From Scleroderma bovista (lineage: Eukaryota > Basidiomycota > Agaricomycetes > Boletales > Sclerodermataceae), in NCBI GenBank assembly GCA_037178675.1, contig JAYMGJ010000087.1:1-64000 (forward strand): 64,000 nt of DNA. The letters are read 5' to 3'. Made by a program: the position numbers and the translations under genes. Under the pieces are notes generated by a model. The model was not told the DNA's origin and searched no databases. It worked only from the letters and a program-made list of their open reading frames with translations. Shown in pieces: positions 23,163 through 34,329 of this stretch. Each line of letters opens with the position of its first letter. The stretch's first letter is position 1.

Positions 23163-26100
23163 CAGTGTTTTTCACATAAACACAGCACCTCTCGGCTGGG
23201 CTCAGTTTTGGTCTCTGGCCCTCCAGATTAAAATTTTGATAGGAAATGTACCTCTAATTAGCGTAATTCTGCATTTTCAAAAAAGTGCCCCTGCTTATGT
23301 AATTGTTCACTTTCGGGGCGGAAAAACTGAAACATGGGATATTGCAGCGAAATGCCCCCTCTAACAAAGTGGCAGAAGCAAGCCAAGCGTCAATGCACTT
23401 CTGGGACCAAGTACTTTGATAATGGTCTAGTTGATGACTTATTGGACCTCACTCTGGACCCCAACTATCAACCACTGGACTCTGAAGATGACTTCGATGC
23501 AACTGATTCTGATTGTTCCATGTCATTCAGTCTTCTGGACTGCAATGTACAAGAGTCAGATGGAAGTGAATCAGATCATTGGAGCTCTGATGAGTCTGAA
23601 AGTGATATTTGCACAGGTGAAAAACGAAAACATCAAGAAGACATTCTCACCGAGTTTGAAATTGAAGCTACCCCAGATTATGTGGAGATGTGTGCACGAA
23701 AGGCTGCAACACATGCACAGAGATTCTGGGCAAGTGTTATGACTTCTGTGAGTCCAAGGTTCACACTCGAACCTGACCTTAGGATTCATGCGAGACAGGA
23801 TACCTTCTCTCAGGGTAAACGGCCAATAAAACTCCCAAAGACTGCCATGCCAACATATACTGGAGCTGGGAGGACCAGAACCTACCTGCAAGAGCAAGCT
23901 TTACGACGGGCTGCCCAAAATAACCATAAAATCACCGCATTTTTCGTCCCCACACGAAAGCAGACAGTAGGAAATGATGAGCCCCACATTAGCATGGGAC
24001 AAGCCACTACTGTTGAATACCCTCCTGAGCCAGCTGTGTCCCACCCACACCACAGCTCTCAACTTCAATCCAGGCCCCTGGCTGATTCCCAACCAGCAAC
24101 TCGCTCAGATAAGTCAGACAATGCATTACCTATACCCGAACCTGATGCGGGCGAAGTGGCAATAGCGGCCACTGATTTTTTGGATGTGACCGAGGATGAC
24201 AATGATGTGGCAGAGTCAATCTCTGTCATCAAAAGCATCAAAAGGCTCATGCATGATGCCAAAAAGTACAGGTCATTTACAGCACTATTCCACTTAAATT
24301 CACTCCAGCAATTCATCGAACTCTGGGAGAAATATAAGCAAAATCCAAGGATTAAAGCACCGATGGTCAAGGCCAGCCATACCATTTCCACCTCAGTCGG
24401 AAAAGGGCCCTATTTTGCTCGCAAGATCCGCAAGTTGTACCGATATGTTGCCCAATTTCAAACACTACCTCCCCTAAGCACAGGGAAGCATCATGCCCAT
24501 CCATCACTACTAAATGATGAGCGTGTTGCACAAGCTGTCCATTGATACCTAACAGTACTTCGTGATGGCAAGGTGAGATACATATATATTTCATTGGGGA
24601 ATTTCTCTTACCTCAGTTTCACCAGATCACTCCACTGCTTCTGATGAAGCAGGTCAATACCATTATTCTTCCATCCTTGGGTCTTGATGTTGCAGGTCAA
24701 AAAATATCAGATGGTGCAGCTCGCAGATGGCTCAGAAAACTTGGATACAAGTTAAAGGAATGTAAAAAAGGTATCTATGTTGATGGCCATGAGTGGGAAG
24801 ATGTGGTTGCATACCGCAAAGAGTTCCTGGATAAGTTTGGTCAGAATGAAAGGTAAGCTCTTTGTTACTGCATGGATATTTTTATAGTGAGATATTACTA
24901 GGTTACGATGCACATACAGAGACGACAGTCTTGAGCCAATCGAGCCACAGCTTGGACCTGGTGAACAGCTTCATGTACCGATCATGCACGATGAGAGCAT
25001 TGTTCGTGCAAATGAGCTCCGCCATCGGGTTTATGTGCATGATGGCAAGATGCCTTTACAGAAAAAGGGTCAGGGCCGTGCAGTCCATATTTCGGACTTT
25101 ATCGTTGAACAAACTGGGCGACTGGCATTGTCAGAAAGCGAAATAAAAGAAAATGCAAGCTTATTGGCAGAGCGTCAACTCAAGGGCTCTTTGGATGCTC
25201 GTGAGATCATTTACCCTGGAAAGAATAATGATGGATTCTGGACAAACGAAAAACTTGTTGAACAAGTGAGTCATGATGTCTTATTATTCTGTGTGAAGAG
25301 ATACTTACAGAACGTTGCATAAGGTAAAACAAACGATTCCAATTTTTGAACGGAAGTACCCAAATGTGGTCACCGAATTTGTCTTCGACCAGTTGTCAGC
25401 ACATGGCGCATTTGCAAAAAATGCCCTGAATGCAAAAGATATGAATGTTAGACCGGGAGGAAAACAGTGTTTGATGCACAACACCTTTATTCCAGTGGAC
25501 AACCCAAATCCTGAATTGCGTGGAAGGCGACAGGTGATGGTCTTCCCATCAGACCTTCCACCACACCATCCCGACTTCGCGTTCTGTGGACAGGCGAAGG
25601 GGATGCACCGTGTTTTGGAGGAGCGTGGCCTGATATCAGTTTTGCAGGCAGTGAATGGCAGGAAAGCAGTTGGGGAGTGTCAGACCTGTAAACTGTCTCG
25701 TGAGGCACAAGATCAGATGTGCCGTGAAGCACAGGCAGCAGCTGAAGGAGGTGACGAGCTGGGTGAGAGCAATTTTGACATTGTCCAGGAATCCTTGAGG
25801 ATCAATTGCTGTATGCGGAAAATGCTCATGAATCAGCAAGACTTCAAAGAAGAGAAACCACTTGTACAGCTGGTGATTGAAGCGGCAGGGCACAAATGTT
25901 GGTTTTTGCCCAAGTTTCACTGCGAGTTGAATCCGATTGAAATGTATTGGGGGTGGATGAAAGCGCGTGAGTGTTCAGCGTTGAACTGTGTGGATGGTGG
26001 GAACTGATCTTGATGGGCCGCAACTTCACCGCAGGCTTCCGGATGGTGGCTGACGGCACATTTCAGACAGCAAAGCGTCTTGTTCCGGAGATCTTAAATG

Positions 26101-26579
26101 ATTGTCCGGTGAAGACAATCCATGCTTTTTTTCGCAAAACTTGGCGCTACATGGATGCTTACAGGTACGAAATACAAATTTTTTAACCTCACTCAACCTC
26201 ACCTGTTCACAGAAAGGGGCTCAATGCACGCCAAGCAGAGTTTGCTGTCAAACAATACAAGTCGCACAGGCGCTGCGGTCCAACACTCATGATGAATGTT
26301 GGAATATTAATTAACTGAGAATTACTTAATTCGCTATGTCTATAAAAGGTAACTCCGATCGCTATATATGGTAACTCCGACTAACTCTGCATTAAGTTCA
26401 CTTTTTTGGGGGGTCGACTACTGAGATCTTTAAATTTCGAATATCCTGATAATCTTCAAGCTATAAGCTACTAAAGTACAGTCATATAGTTAAAATACCA
26501 GATTGTGCAATATTGAAGGTGTAGTTACGATTTTGTTTTTGTCTATAGTTGAGTTGCCTATTTTGAGCAAACGCAACTG
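23163..26579 (+). mobile_element. Nested Tc1/mariner-type element
   Basis: The element is flanked by TA on both sides (23161-23162 and 26580-26581), the target used by Tc1/mariner elements. It begins CAGTG and its reverse-complemented right end begins CAGTT; beyond these the terminal repeats are weak. Deleting it with one TA joins ...GAA GAC CTA to GGC CAG ATT, and the KDZ reading frame continues for 42 sense codons to the next splice donor. It has a single transposase gene with introns. Confidence 0.8.
23352..26318 (+). pseudogene. DDE transposase of the nested Tc1/mariner element
   Basis: Exons: 23352-24572, 24626-24852, 24902-25265, 25324-25966, 26035-26164 and 26213-26318, all with GT-AG introns of 48-68 nt. 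An alternative ATG lies at 23334. The N-terminal 230 residues are acidic and low-complexity, and a DNA-binding-like region precedes the core. Catalytic motifs are HDESIVRANE (first Asp), FDQLSAHGAF (second Asp) and CELNPIEMYW (Glu), the IS630/Tc1 pattern, followed by FFRKTWRYMDAYR and KQYKSHRR near the C-terminus. An in-frame TGA at 24543-24545 (between AVH and YLTV, CGA expected) inactivates it. Everything else in the frame is open, so it died recently relative to its host element. Confidence 0.8.
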
Positions 26580-27611
26580 TAGGCCAGATTGCGCTGACGG
26601 ATCATCTTCTCGAGAATGAAACTAACAATATAGATAGTTCACTGGTCAACAAGGATGATGAGGAGATGGAGCCCATGATAATTTCGCTGGACTGGCAAAT
26701 CCCAACGGTGAGCATACAATATTTACCTGAGACTCGCTAACCATACTTCCCTAGCTGCTCCACCTTGATTTGAACATTGACATCTCAACCACCATGACTT
26801 TCTATCCGTGTGTTATCACCTGACGCGTTCGCCCTCCTTGTGACGGGTTTCCCCGACACATATTTGAACCTGACGATATTCGCCTCTTTTCCATGGCAAA
26901 TGCGCGCCTGAATGATACATGTATTAGTGGTTGTGGAGCGCTTCTATATTCTGCTTTCCTTTCTGCTGATGCCCAGCGTTGCGCCATACTCTCAACCCAC
27001 GACTTGCCACGTGTTCGATATAATGCAACTGATGATGTTCTCTGGCGAAATACCTTGTGGACCCGATATTGGGAGAAGGATGTATGGATTCTCCCAATCC
27101 ACCGGCCATCGTGCATCGGCCATTGGGTGATATGCACTATTGATTTTTCTTTCAAACGGCTATTCCTTTTTGACAGCCTCACCGACCGGATACCCTGGAA
27201 GAAGGACATCAAGGTATAGTTGTAATCTATTTCATTGGTAAGATGCTGAAATATCATTAGGATATCACACAGCTTATCTGTCATTTGTCACACATCGCCT
27301 TGCAGAGGGCTATGGCCCCTACAAGAGATCTCAATGCGTGGTTCGCGCAGCCGGTTGTTGTAAGTCTTCCACATTCGTCTAGTACCCTTGTGCTGACATA
27401 CAAAGACCGAAACCATCCAGAGTAATGATTATGACTGTGGGTTTTGGGTTCTAGCACAGATGGCAGCTGTTCTAAGAGGGTTTCATGTCACTGGTTTGCG
27501 CGAAAATGATATGTCTACGTTTCGGTATTATTTACATGACCTGATAGCTGGTATCCCTGTTCCTGGTTGCTAGTTAGATACAGTAAGGATTGTCCCCATT
27601 TTTGAGCGCTT

Positions 27612-28052
27612 TCACTTCCTTGGTGTCCGCAAGTATGTCCCGTGCCTGCCAATACAGCCAGCATTCTGTCTGATGTGTGATGCTACCTTGGTCCACCTGT
27701 GTATACGCCCCACAAGAACATCAGCTATCTCATGTAGGATGCCCTGTACTTCTCCATTTGTGAAGCGCAGTGCGCGTTCATCCCTCACCGCTTTAGCCAA
27801 CCTCCAGCGCTGACCGAGTAGAACATCTACCATATTCTTAGTGAAATGCTCCTCAAGCGATGTGGTGGCCAGCTCTAAATAGTTGTATGGAGGGTCTTGT
27901 TCCCAGAGGTGGAGTTCAGATTCATCCAACGCATCCGCACTGTGTGATGCTTCGTGAAATAGATGAGATGTGGATAATGGCTTTGTTGCGAAAGACAATA
28001 GAGACGATGGCAGAGGAGAGAGGTGCTTGAGTGGGTCGGATAGTGGCGACAA
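27612..28052 (-). CDS. Unrecognised 146-codon frame inside the KDZ element
   Basis: The minus-strand frame runs from an uncertain start to 27612. Its middle (DALDESELHLWEQDPPYNYL, then ALRFTNGEVQGILHEIADVL) has balanced composition typical of real protein and unlike a chance frame. No family is recognised. It faces the KDZ-Ulp1 gene tail to tail. It may be an exon of a larger minus-strand gene continuing through 28600-29279. Function unknown. Confidence 0.35.
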   Translation of the reverse strand: MSPLSDPLKHLSPLPSSLLSFATKPLSTSHLFHEASHSADALDESELHLWEQDPPYNYLELATTSLEEHFTKNMVDVLLGQRWRLAKAVRDERALRFTNGEVQGILHEIADVLVGRIHRWTKVASHIRQNAGCIGRHGTYLRTPRK

Positions 28053-28599
28053 CTTGCATTTCCTATGATGGCTGTATTTCTTTCAATATGCCTTAGCATT
28101 CTGGCTCAGTTGCTTTGATCTACCCCTATGAACCACATGAGCGACGTTGGACCAATATTATAGCAGATATGCACAGCACCAAGGAGAATCTGCATAGTGA
28201 GCTTGCTGTGCATGCTCTGCAAGTCGCCTTTCTGCAAGGCTAGAATGTTGAGCTCAGCAACCCATGAATGAAGGTATACCAGTGATGGTTAACTAGTGTT
28301 TTTCAGCAGGGGATGGACTCGATTTCCTTTTGGTCGTTTGTGCGAAACTGGAACAAAATGAGTGATTACAATAGACCCATCGACAGGCCTTGGTGCTCGT
28401 TCTGTATAGATCTCGGGCTTGACATTGTATTTTTTTGTGACCAGTTAACGGGGGGAGCTCATACGACCATCCTACGATGGCCCGATCCTCTGAGGTCAGG
28501 CTTTATCAAGTGTCAGATATGTTTTAAAGTCAGTATGATGGTTATTTGCATCCCCATTGGCTGGGGATTGCACTGCATGGTATTACAAATCACAACACT
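28053..28599. other. KDZ interior without a recognised gene
   Basis: A short plus-strand frame (28313-28903) exists but overlaps the better minus-strand candidate and has no recognised motif. Nothing else is visible. Confidence 0.3.
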
Positions 28600-29279
28600 T
28601 CAATTTTTGTCTAAGTCTTGTTCTGCGCTCACTCTGCCAGCGACGATGACGACGATCACCACTGCTGATGACAATGCCCATACCCGCCTGTATGCCAGTT
28701 TCGTCACCCACATCTTCAGCTGCCCTGACCTCCCCCTGATGTCGTCCAGATCCATCGTCAAGCTTCGTATTTCATTGCCTACACCCTTCACCACATCAAG
28801 CTGCACCTTGTGGTTCTTGCCCTCCAATGGCTCAAGACGCCCGCACAGGGCTCGTCGAGCCATAGCCTCTCCATCCCCACGTTCACACTGGCCAGCAAGG
28901 TGATCTGCAATGACATAGGACTGAAGGAGTTCGAAGAAACGGTATGCAAAGACTTTGCGGGCATTGGCCCTTGTGTTACATTCTCCCGTCAACGAAGAAG
29001 TCAACTTTGTCACCCTCTGCAATCCCCTTACCCCCTCCTGCGGCATCGGTCCCTCACCATCAAACGACCAGCGTTATATGCCTCTGTCCATCTGTCCAAA
29101 GTCCTCCACGTGCCATCGCCACCAGATACCCCGTTGCCTGCCTCATCTGCGCCACCCTTCACCAAAGAAATGGTATGCAAAAACTTCACTGACGTTGGCC
29201 TATCTGACTTACATTCTCCTGTAGATGAAGAAGTCAACTTCGCCATCCTCTGCAATCCCCTTCCTCCCATCTGCAGCAT
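28600..29279 (-). other. Possible minus-strand gene with a duplicated exon
   Basis: Two segments, about 28941-29060 and 29160-29285, are diverged tandem copies. On the minus strand both read GLQR.(A/T)KLTSS.TGE and end at a possible splice donor. The next minus-strand stretch encodes a helical region and then a hydrophobic run (WALSSAVVIVVIVAG, near 28620-28670) that could cross a membrane. No family is recognised and exon joins are uncertain. Confidence 0.3.
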
Positions 29280-29289
29280 CAGTCCCTTG

Positions 29290-29730
29290 CTGTTAACATG
29301 AGGGTGAAGTTGACCACAAGAACCGGATGGAAAGTTACACCAACTCCATTGTCAACGGTCTGTCGTTCCTCTTCCATCTTTACTCCCCCCGACCACGTCG
29401 CACAGGGTACTACGACGGTGCAACAGAGCTGTATGAGTATGGTTGGGCAAAGTTGTTCCACTTCTCGTGTCTTTTCAAGGACGAGAACTTGGCATCATCA
29501 TGCTGTATGTCTTTCTTGCACTGTACCTTAACTATGCAGCTAAAATCTCAGCAGGCGTTCTGCAGACCCTCGCCCAACCCTCTGTCCACACCCTCCCAGC
29601 GCTTCCTCCAAATCAGTATTGTATTCATTTCATTTGAATCTTTGTTCATATACGTTATATTGCCAACAACCATCAGGTATCATCCTGACATGTTTGACCT
29701 CTCACTCGTTTTGTAACTAATTAGCATGCA
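29290..29730 (+). other. Coding-like fragment, unrecognised
   Basis: The plus frame reads HKNRMESYTNSIVNGLSFLF, then a GYYDGATELYEYGWAKLFHF block, a protein-like composition with good amino-acid balance. A GTATGT...CTATGCAG pair at about 29503-29539 could splice it to KISAGVLQTLAQPSVHTLPA. No start, end or family could be fixed. It lies just before the large passenger gene and might be its upstream part or a separate relic. Confidence 0.3.
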
Positions 29731-30169
29731 GCCAGGTCATTGGTCCAAGCCAAGTTCCAATCAAACAGCGAATTCATAGCGCTCTGGCACTGCTCGCCTC
29801 CACTCTGTATGTCATTGCCAATAAAACATTTGCCTTCTCACTCATTTTGTTAGCATGCAGCCAGATCGTTGGTATAACCCAATATGTCCCATCAAACGCT
29901 CTCGTCTCCAAGAACCTTGTATGCTATATTGCTAACAACCATCAGGTATTGTTATTGGCAACAAAACGCTCAACTTCTTACTTATATTGTTAGCATGTAG
30001 ATCGTTGATCTTTCTCATCAAACGGTGATCCTTCTCATCAAATGGTGATCCTTCTCATCAAACGGTGATCCCATATCAACACTGAACTCTACTCATGGTT
30101 GGTCTCCTTCTTTCTCCCACCACATTTCACTCACTCACACGTCCTTGATACTACCATCTCATTTTACAG
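29731..30169. repeat. Short repeats upstream of the passenger gene
   Basis: The motif GTTAGCATG(C/T)AG with AACAACCATCAGGTAT recurs through 29640-30000. At 30006-30069 a 20-bp unit, GGTGATCCTTCTCATCAAA plus C or T, is repeated about three times. No gene is seen; the end of the region (30090-30169) is CT-rich and probably a leader for the gene at 30170. Confidence 0.5.
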
Positions 30170-33100
30170 ATGGCCTCTGAAAACAGACACAGTGCTACCC
30201 TCGACAGTTCCATGGATGTGGACATGTTGACTGGGGCATATGATACATCCATGTCTACTACCGACGACTACGTTCATGTAGTACAGCCTCAGGTTGGGGG
30301 TGGCCGTCGGGCACTGTCATCCCCTGTCGTTGTTATGCCAACACGAACTCTACGCCCAAGGATAAAAGCTATGTCAAAAGACGCTGGTCTGGTTTGAGAT
30401 GCAGCTGCCCGCAGACGTCAGTTGCCCACACCAGTCCCTCTGCCACACAGCAGTGGAGAGGCGAACTTAGACGACAACCCTTTTCTCTCAGAACCTATTG
30501 TGCAGCCTAGTGGAGGTGCTCAACAGCCGTCACCTTCACTTCCACTGTCTGGGAGCACAAAAAATAATGATCATCAGCAAGGTATGTGTTATTTCTCGTG
30601 CTCGCCCCAAACTTACAATCTCCTGGAATATAGGTTGTCTCGTTTGCGATGCTACGCCTGCGGACAACACATCACCTAATGACGACAGCGATAACACTCC
30701 CCAGCAAAATGAGAACGTACCAGGAGCGCCAATGCAAGGGCCTGTGGTAGAGCATCGGGGATCCCACTCCCGAGCATTGAGCACCAACCCATCTCGGCCA
30801 CCATTGTGCCAAGGCACTCAACCTGGTGGCCTTGCGCCAGTAGCGAAGGAAGAGTCTAGAGGAGAGCGTCAGCGATACTGTTCCAGAGAACCGAGCAGGT
30901 ACCCTTCTCTGCCTCCATTCCGCCTTGCAACGAAACCTGGTCTTGCACGAGAACCAAGCACCCGCCCCTCTCCGCCTCCATTCTGCCTGGCCACTAATCC
31001 TAGTCATGCACCATCCATTGCTAGTGTTGACAAGTTAGACGTTGAGCCAGCAAGCCGTATCTACCCTTCTCTGCCACCATCTCCATTGTTCTCCGGTCGC
31101 GCACCATCCGCTAGTCTTGACAAGTCGGGCTTTGAGCCGGCAAGTCATACAGTGAATACGGTATGTACAGATGCTTGTTCCTTCTTTCTCCTTGTCTCAC
31201 TAGTTCTACAGCAGTGGCAAGCAATGAAGGCCGTTCTGATGACAAAAATTATCCCTCCAACTCCAGCCGCTCCTCACTTTTTCTCGCCTTCCCCTGCCGC
31301 AAGCCTGGGACCTTCTTACACTTTGACCGCTCCCGACTCCACCAAGACCAGCAGTGCGACCATCTCTGACAAGGGCGATCAGGGATTTGTAATGGGACAG
31401 GTTCCCGATTCAGTCATTGCGATCCTTACGGAAGGTTTCGACGAGGTTGATATCAGTTTAAGCAAACTTGCTGCACACGTGAACATGCCCTTCCACCAAG
31501 TGGTTGACCATTACCATCGCACACACACACGCCCCTGGAGGCAATGTCTGGAATATATACACAAGGTATTTCGCCGAGAATCAGGAGCAGGAGCTCTCTC
31601 GTCTGCCCGGTGACGAAAATAAAGTCGCATTGTCTATCTCAAGCTCACCTGATGTTCTACTCCGAAAGCATTGCTACGAGCTCTTCAAGGCTGAGTATAA
31701 AGATGATTACTCTGTCATTCCCGAGACATGGAGGGAAGCCCATGAGTTGGAGAACATGGTTGGAGGCACAGTCACTCAACGCCAGTGACTCTTTGACAAG
31801 ACAATAAAGAATCTCGATCATACTGTAAGTCACTATTTATTTACCGTTTGAATTCTATCTGAATATGCTTTCTAGTTCACCGCCGCAAGCAAAGTGCATG
31901 GCTTCGAAGGTGTCTATCTCCTCGCTGGACGAATCATCAACCAAGACAGTGGACTCGGTCATGTTTGCGCAACACCCAGTGCAGAGAAGGTAAGTCCTTT
32001 AAATCACCGAATCATCAGGATGTTCAAGTGTGTTCAAGTTTTTCACCGAATGTTGTTGCGCAAATGACGATGAGATCCTTGCTCATTTCAAGGCCCACAT
32101 CTAGTAAGTCCATCACAATGTGGTCCGCTACTCTGTTTGCTAACCCATAAATATAGCAATCACATATCATTGGAGGCCATAGAGGTGTCCTTCGATGGTG
32201 TGAACTCTGCGAAGAATGACATCGCTGATGAAGTGGAGGAGATAGCCAATCCAAGGGACAGGTCCATCCAGCCTGGCTCCGAGGACAAGGATGATCACGA
32301 TCAGGTCAAGAACCTCTTGTGCGGCTTGTTTGGTATGTCATGCTACTCTGTCAACACCATCCCACTGACATTATAACAGAGGGGCACGGCCAATCGTGGG
32401 GATCGGGCAAGCTTTTCCCCTGGAAACAAATGCTTCCCCATTTGGCATCATCTGGACTGGTTTTAGTTAACTGGCCAGAGGGTGTGATGTTCCCGGGCGA
32501 GGAACCTACCTCCCATAGCATGCCCAAAGGAATCTCTGACCTTAGCCGTTTGGAGTGTTCCAAGCTCACGGCAGCCTTGAATGATCCAAGCAAGAACGGC
32601 CTGCACATCCGACGTGTTTTACATAAAAGTGTGTAATGTATTCTGTATTATATACTACGATTGAGCTGACATTTATACAGCAGAGCTGCTCAGTTCCGAA
32701 GAACCTGTGATAATAGGTGCTGCGCCTGGGCACGATTCCCACCATATTCATGGCAAACAGATGTTTTGCAATCACAAGACCGACTGGCTGGGTCCCATGC
32801 ACCTCCAAAGCAAGGCAGCAACTCGGGTGAAGAAAAAGAAGGCCATTGCAAAGAGCCCCGAGGAACTTATAATTGATGACTCAGATGAGGTGCCAGATGC
32901 CCCAGAAGATGCTAAGAGGGTTTTGCATCCCACAAAGAGCTGTGCTATGCACCCTCCCGAGCATATTCGAGTATTCTCATCCAATCCATCCAAGAAGAAA
33001 CAACCCTCGGTTATCTCACTTTTGAGCGATTCTACATCTTCACCTACATCCAGCTACCGGAAGGATGACATCAAAATGGAAGGTGGTGGCCGAGGAATTC

Positions 33101-34315
33101 TGGATTCAGAGGCTAGTTCTGTGGGGATGGAATATGAGCAAGCATCCACTTCACGCAAACGTAAGCCCAAGGTTACGCCCCCTGCCCGAAAGGCCAAGAG
33201 AGTCGCTGCTGAAGATCTCGGTGAAGATCTACCACCGGTCAATCATCGAAAGGAAAGCAGCCTGCTCTGGCGGCTGGCCAGAAGCGAAGTGTTTATCGTT
33301 TCCCAACCTCCCCTCCATCCTTGGACGAGGAGTCTGCACTACCCCACAAGCAGAATGCCCCGCCAACAGGTGCGGATGCTGGCGATCGGACTTCAGAGCG
33401 CCGTACACAACCGCCTGCAGTGCCTTGTGTTGAACCCTCTTCAGCTGAGGACCCACCATTTTATACTGCCATCTCACGCCCTGTACCGTCCCAGACTCGT
33501 GGTACATATGTCTCCTTTCACTTGGGTGTTCCATACAACTAAACTCATTTTAGCAATGTCGGTGGATCTCACAAGACCCATATCTTATTCAGTACCTCTG
33601 TCCCAGCCATGCTCTATTCCAGCACCTAGCCCCGATGCTCATCCTAGAAAGCCTTCTACCTCTGAAAATGAAATCACTGCAGTGCCCGGCGAAGTCGAGC
33701 AGAAAGGAGCCGAAGCGGCCGCTCACCAACCAAAGGATGTTCAGACGCATGAGTTACTATTCGACCATCACTGGAGCATCAGTAACAGTCATTTCAGTGC
33801 CAGGGCAAGTCGCCCACCCACCTGAAGTTCATTCTAACAACTTGGGTGCCCAGAATCAATGTCCGAAGCCCAGAATAGTGCACAATGCATCAGGTGGCCA
33901 ATCCGATACCAACAACACATTCAATCTACGTTCAAGAATCCGTCCAACCGGTTCCTCTGCTGTCGAGGAAACAATGACCATGGCCACCACATCTGCACAA
34001 CTTATGGCTGCAGAGGAAGGTCTTATCAGTCAGGCTCAAGATTTAATACAGGGAGGTTGTATTGACCCACCACTGTCAGTAGATGCTTCTGGCCATCAAG
34101 AGACATGCCTTCCCGATCCTACTGGTACGTTGTACGATGCCGCCAACCCTTTCGCACGTCCTCCGCCGCCACCCGAGCACCTTCCGGAGCCCCACCCTGG
34201 CCCAGGTGTCCGTTTGCTTTACCTGCCACAGCCGGATGTAAGCCAAGGGGACAACTTCACGAAGTACAACACTGGCTGGTACGCTGTCACGCACCAAACA
34301 GGTTTGGTACAGTGA
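30170..34315 (+). pseudogene. Large intron-rich passenger gene of the KDZ element, broken
   Basis: It starts at the ATG at 30170 (MASENRHSATL) and can be followed through at least eight GT-AG introns, for example donors at 30582, 31160, 31825 and 31990. The N-terminal third is Pro/Ser-rich and disordered. The centre has a compact region (NVWNIYTRYFAENQEQELSR, HCYELFKAEYKDDY, and VHGFEGVYLLAGRI) resembling proteins common in mushroom genomes but without a named domain. The second half is low-complexity with Lys-rich, nuclear-localisation-like patches (KKKKAIAK, SRKRKPK). Breaks are TGA at 30395-30397, TGA at 31786-31788 and a frame change at a CA microsatellite near 31517-31530. No function is assigned. 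Confidence 0.5.
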
Positions 34316-34329
34316 ACATGGAAGATAAC

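Larger units (their letters stand above)
19896..27573 (+). pseudogene. KDZ transposase fused to Ulp1-type protease, interrupted by Tc1/mariner
   Basis: Exons by GT-AG and frame: 19896-20409, 20461-20687, 20736-21470, 21520-21717, 21769-21985, 22040-22408, 22456-22848, 22900-23162, then after the nested element 26582-26707, 26755-27213, 27261-27359, 27406-27573. Exon 2 carries the Cys-x-Cys (WHCQC). The RNase-H-like transposase core has TMDGNFHHQHR, ICRHD and DGEGTERLWSR. The C-terminal part is a C48 Ulp1-like cysteine protease: GHWVICTID supplies His, LFDSL supplies Asp and NDYDCGFW supplies Cys; it would cut SUMO-like conjugates. In-frame stops stand at 20940, 21180, 22959, 23064 (TAG) and 26821, so it is dead. 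Upstream exons of an N-terminal part may be missing. Confidence 0.85.
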
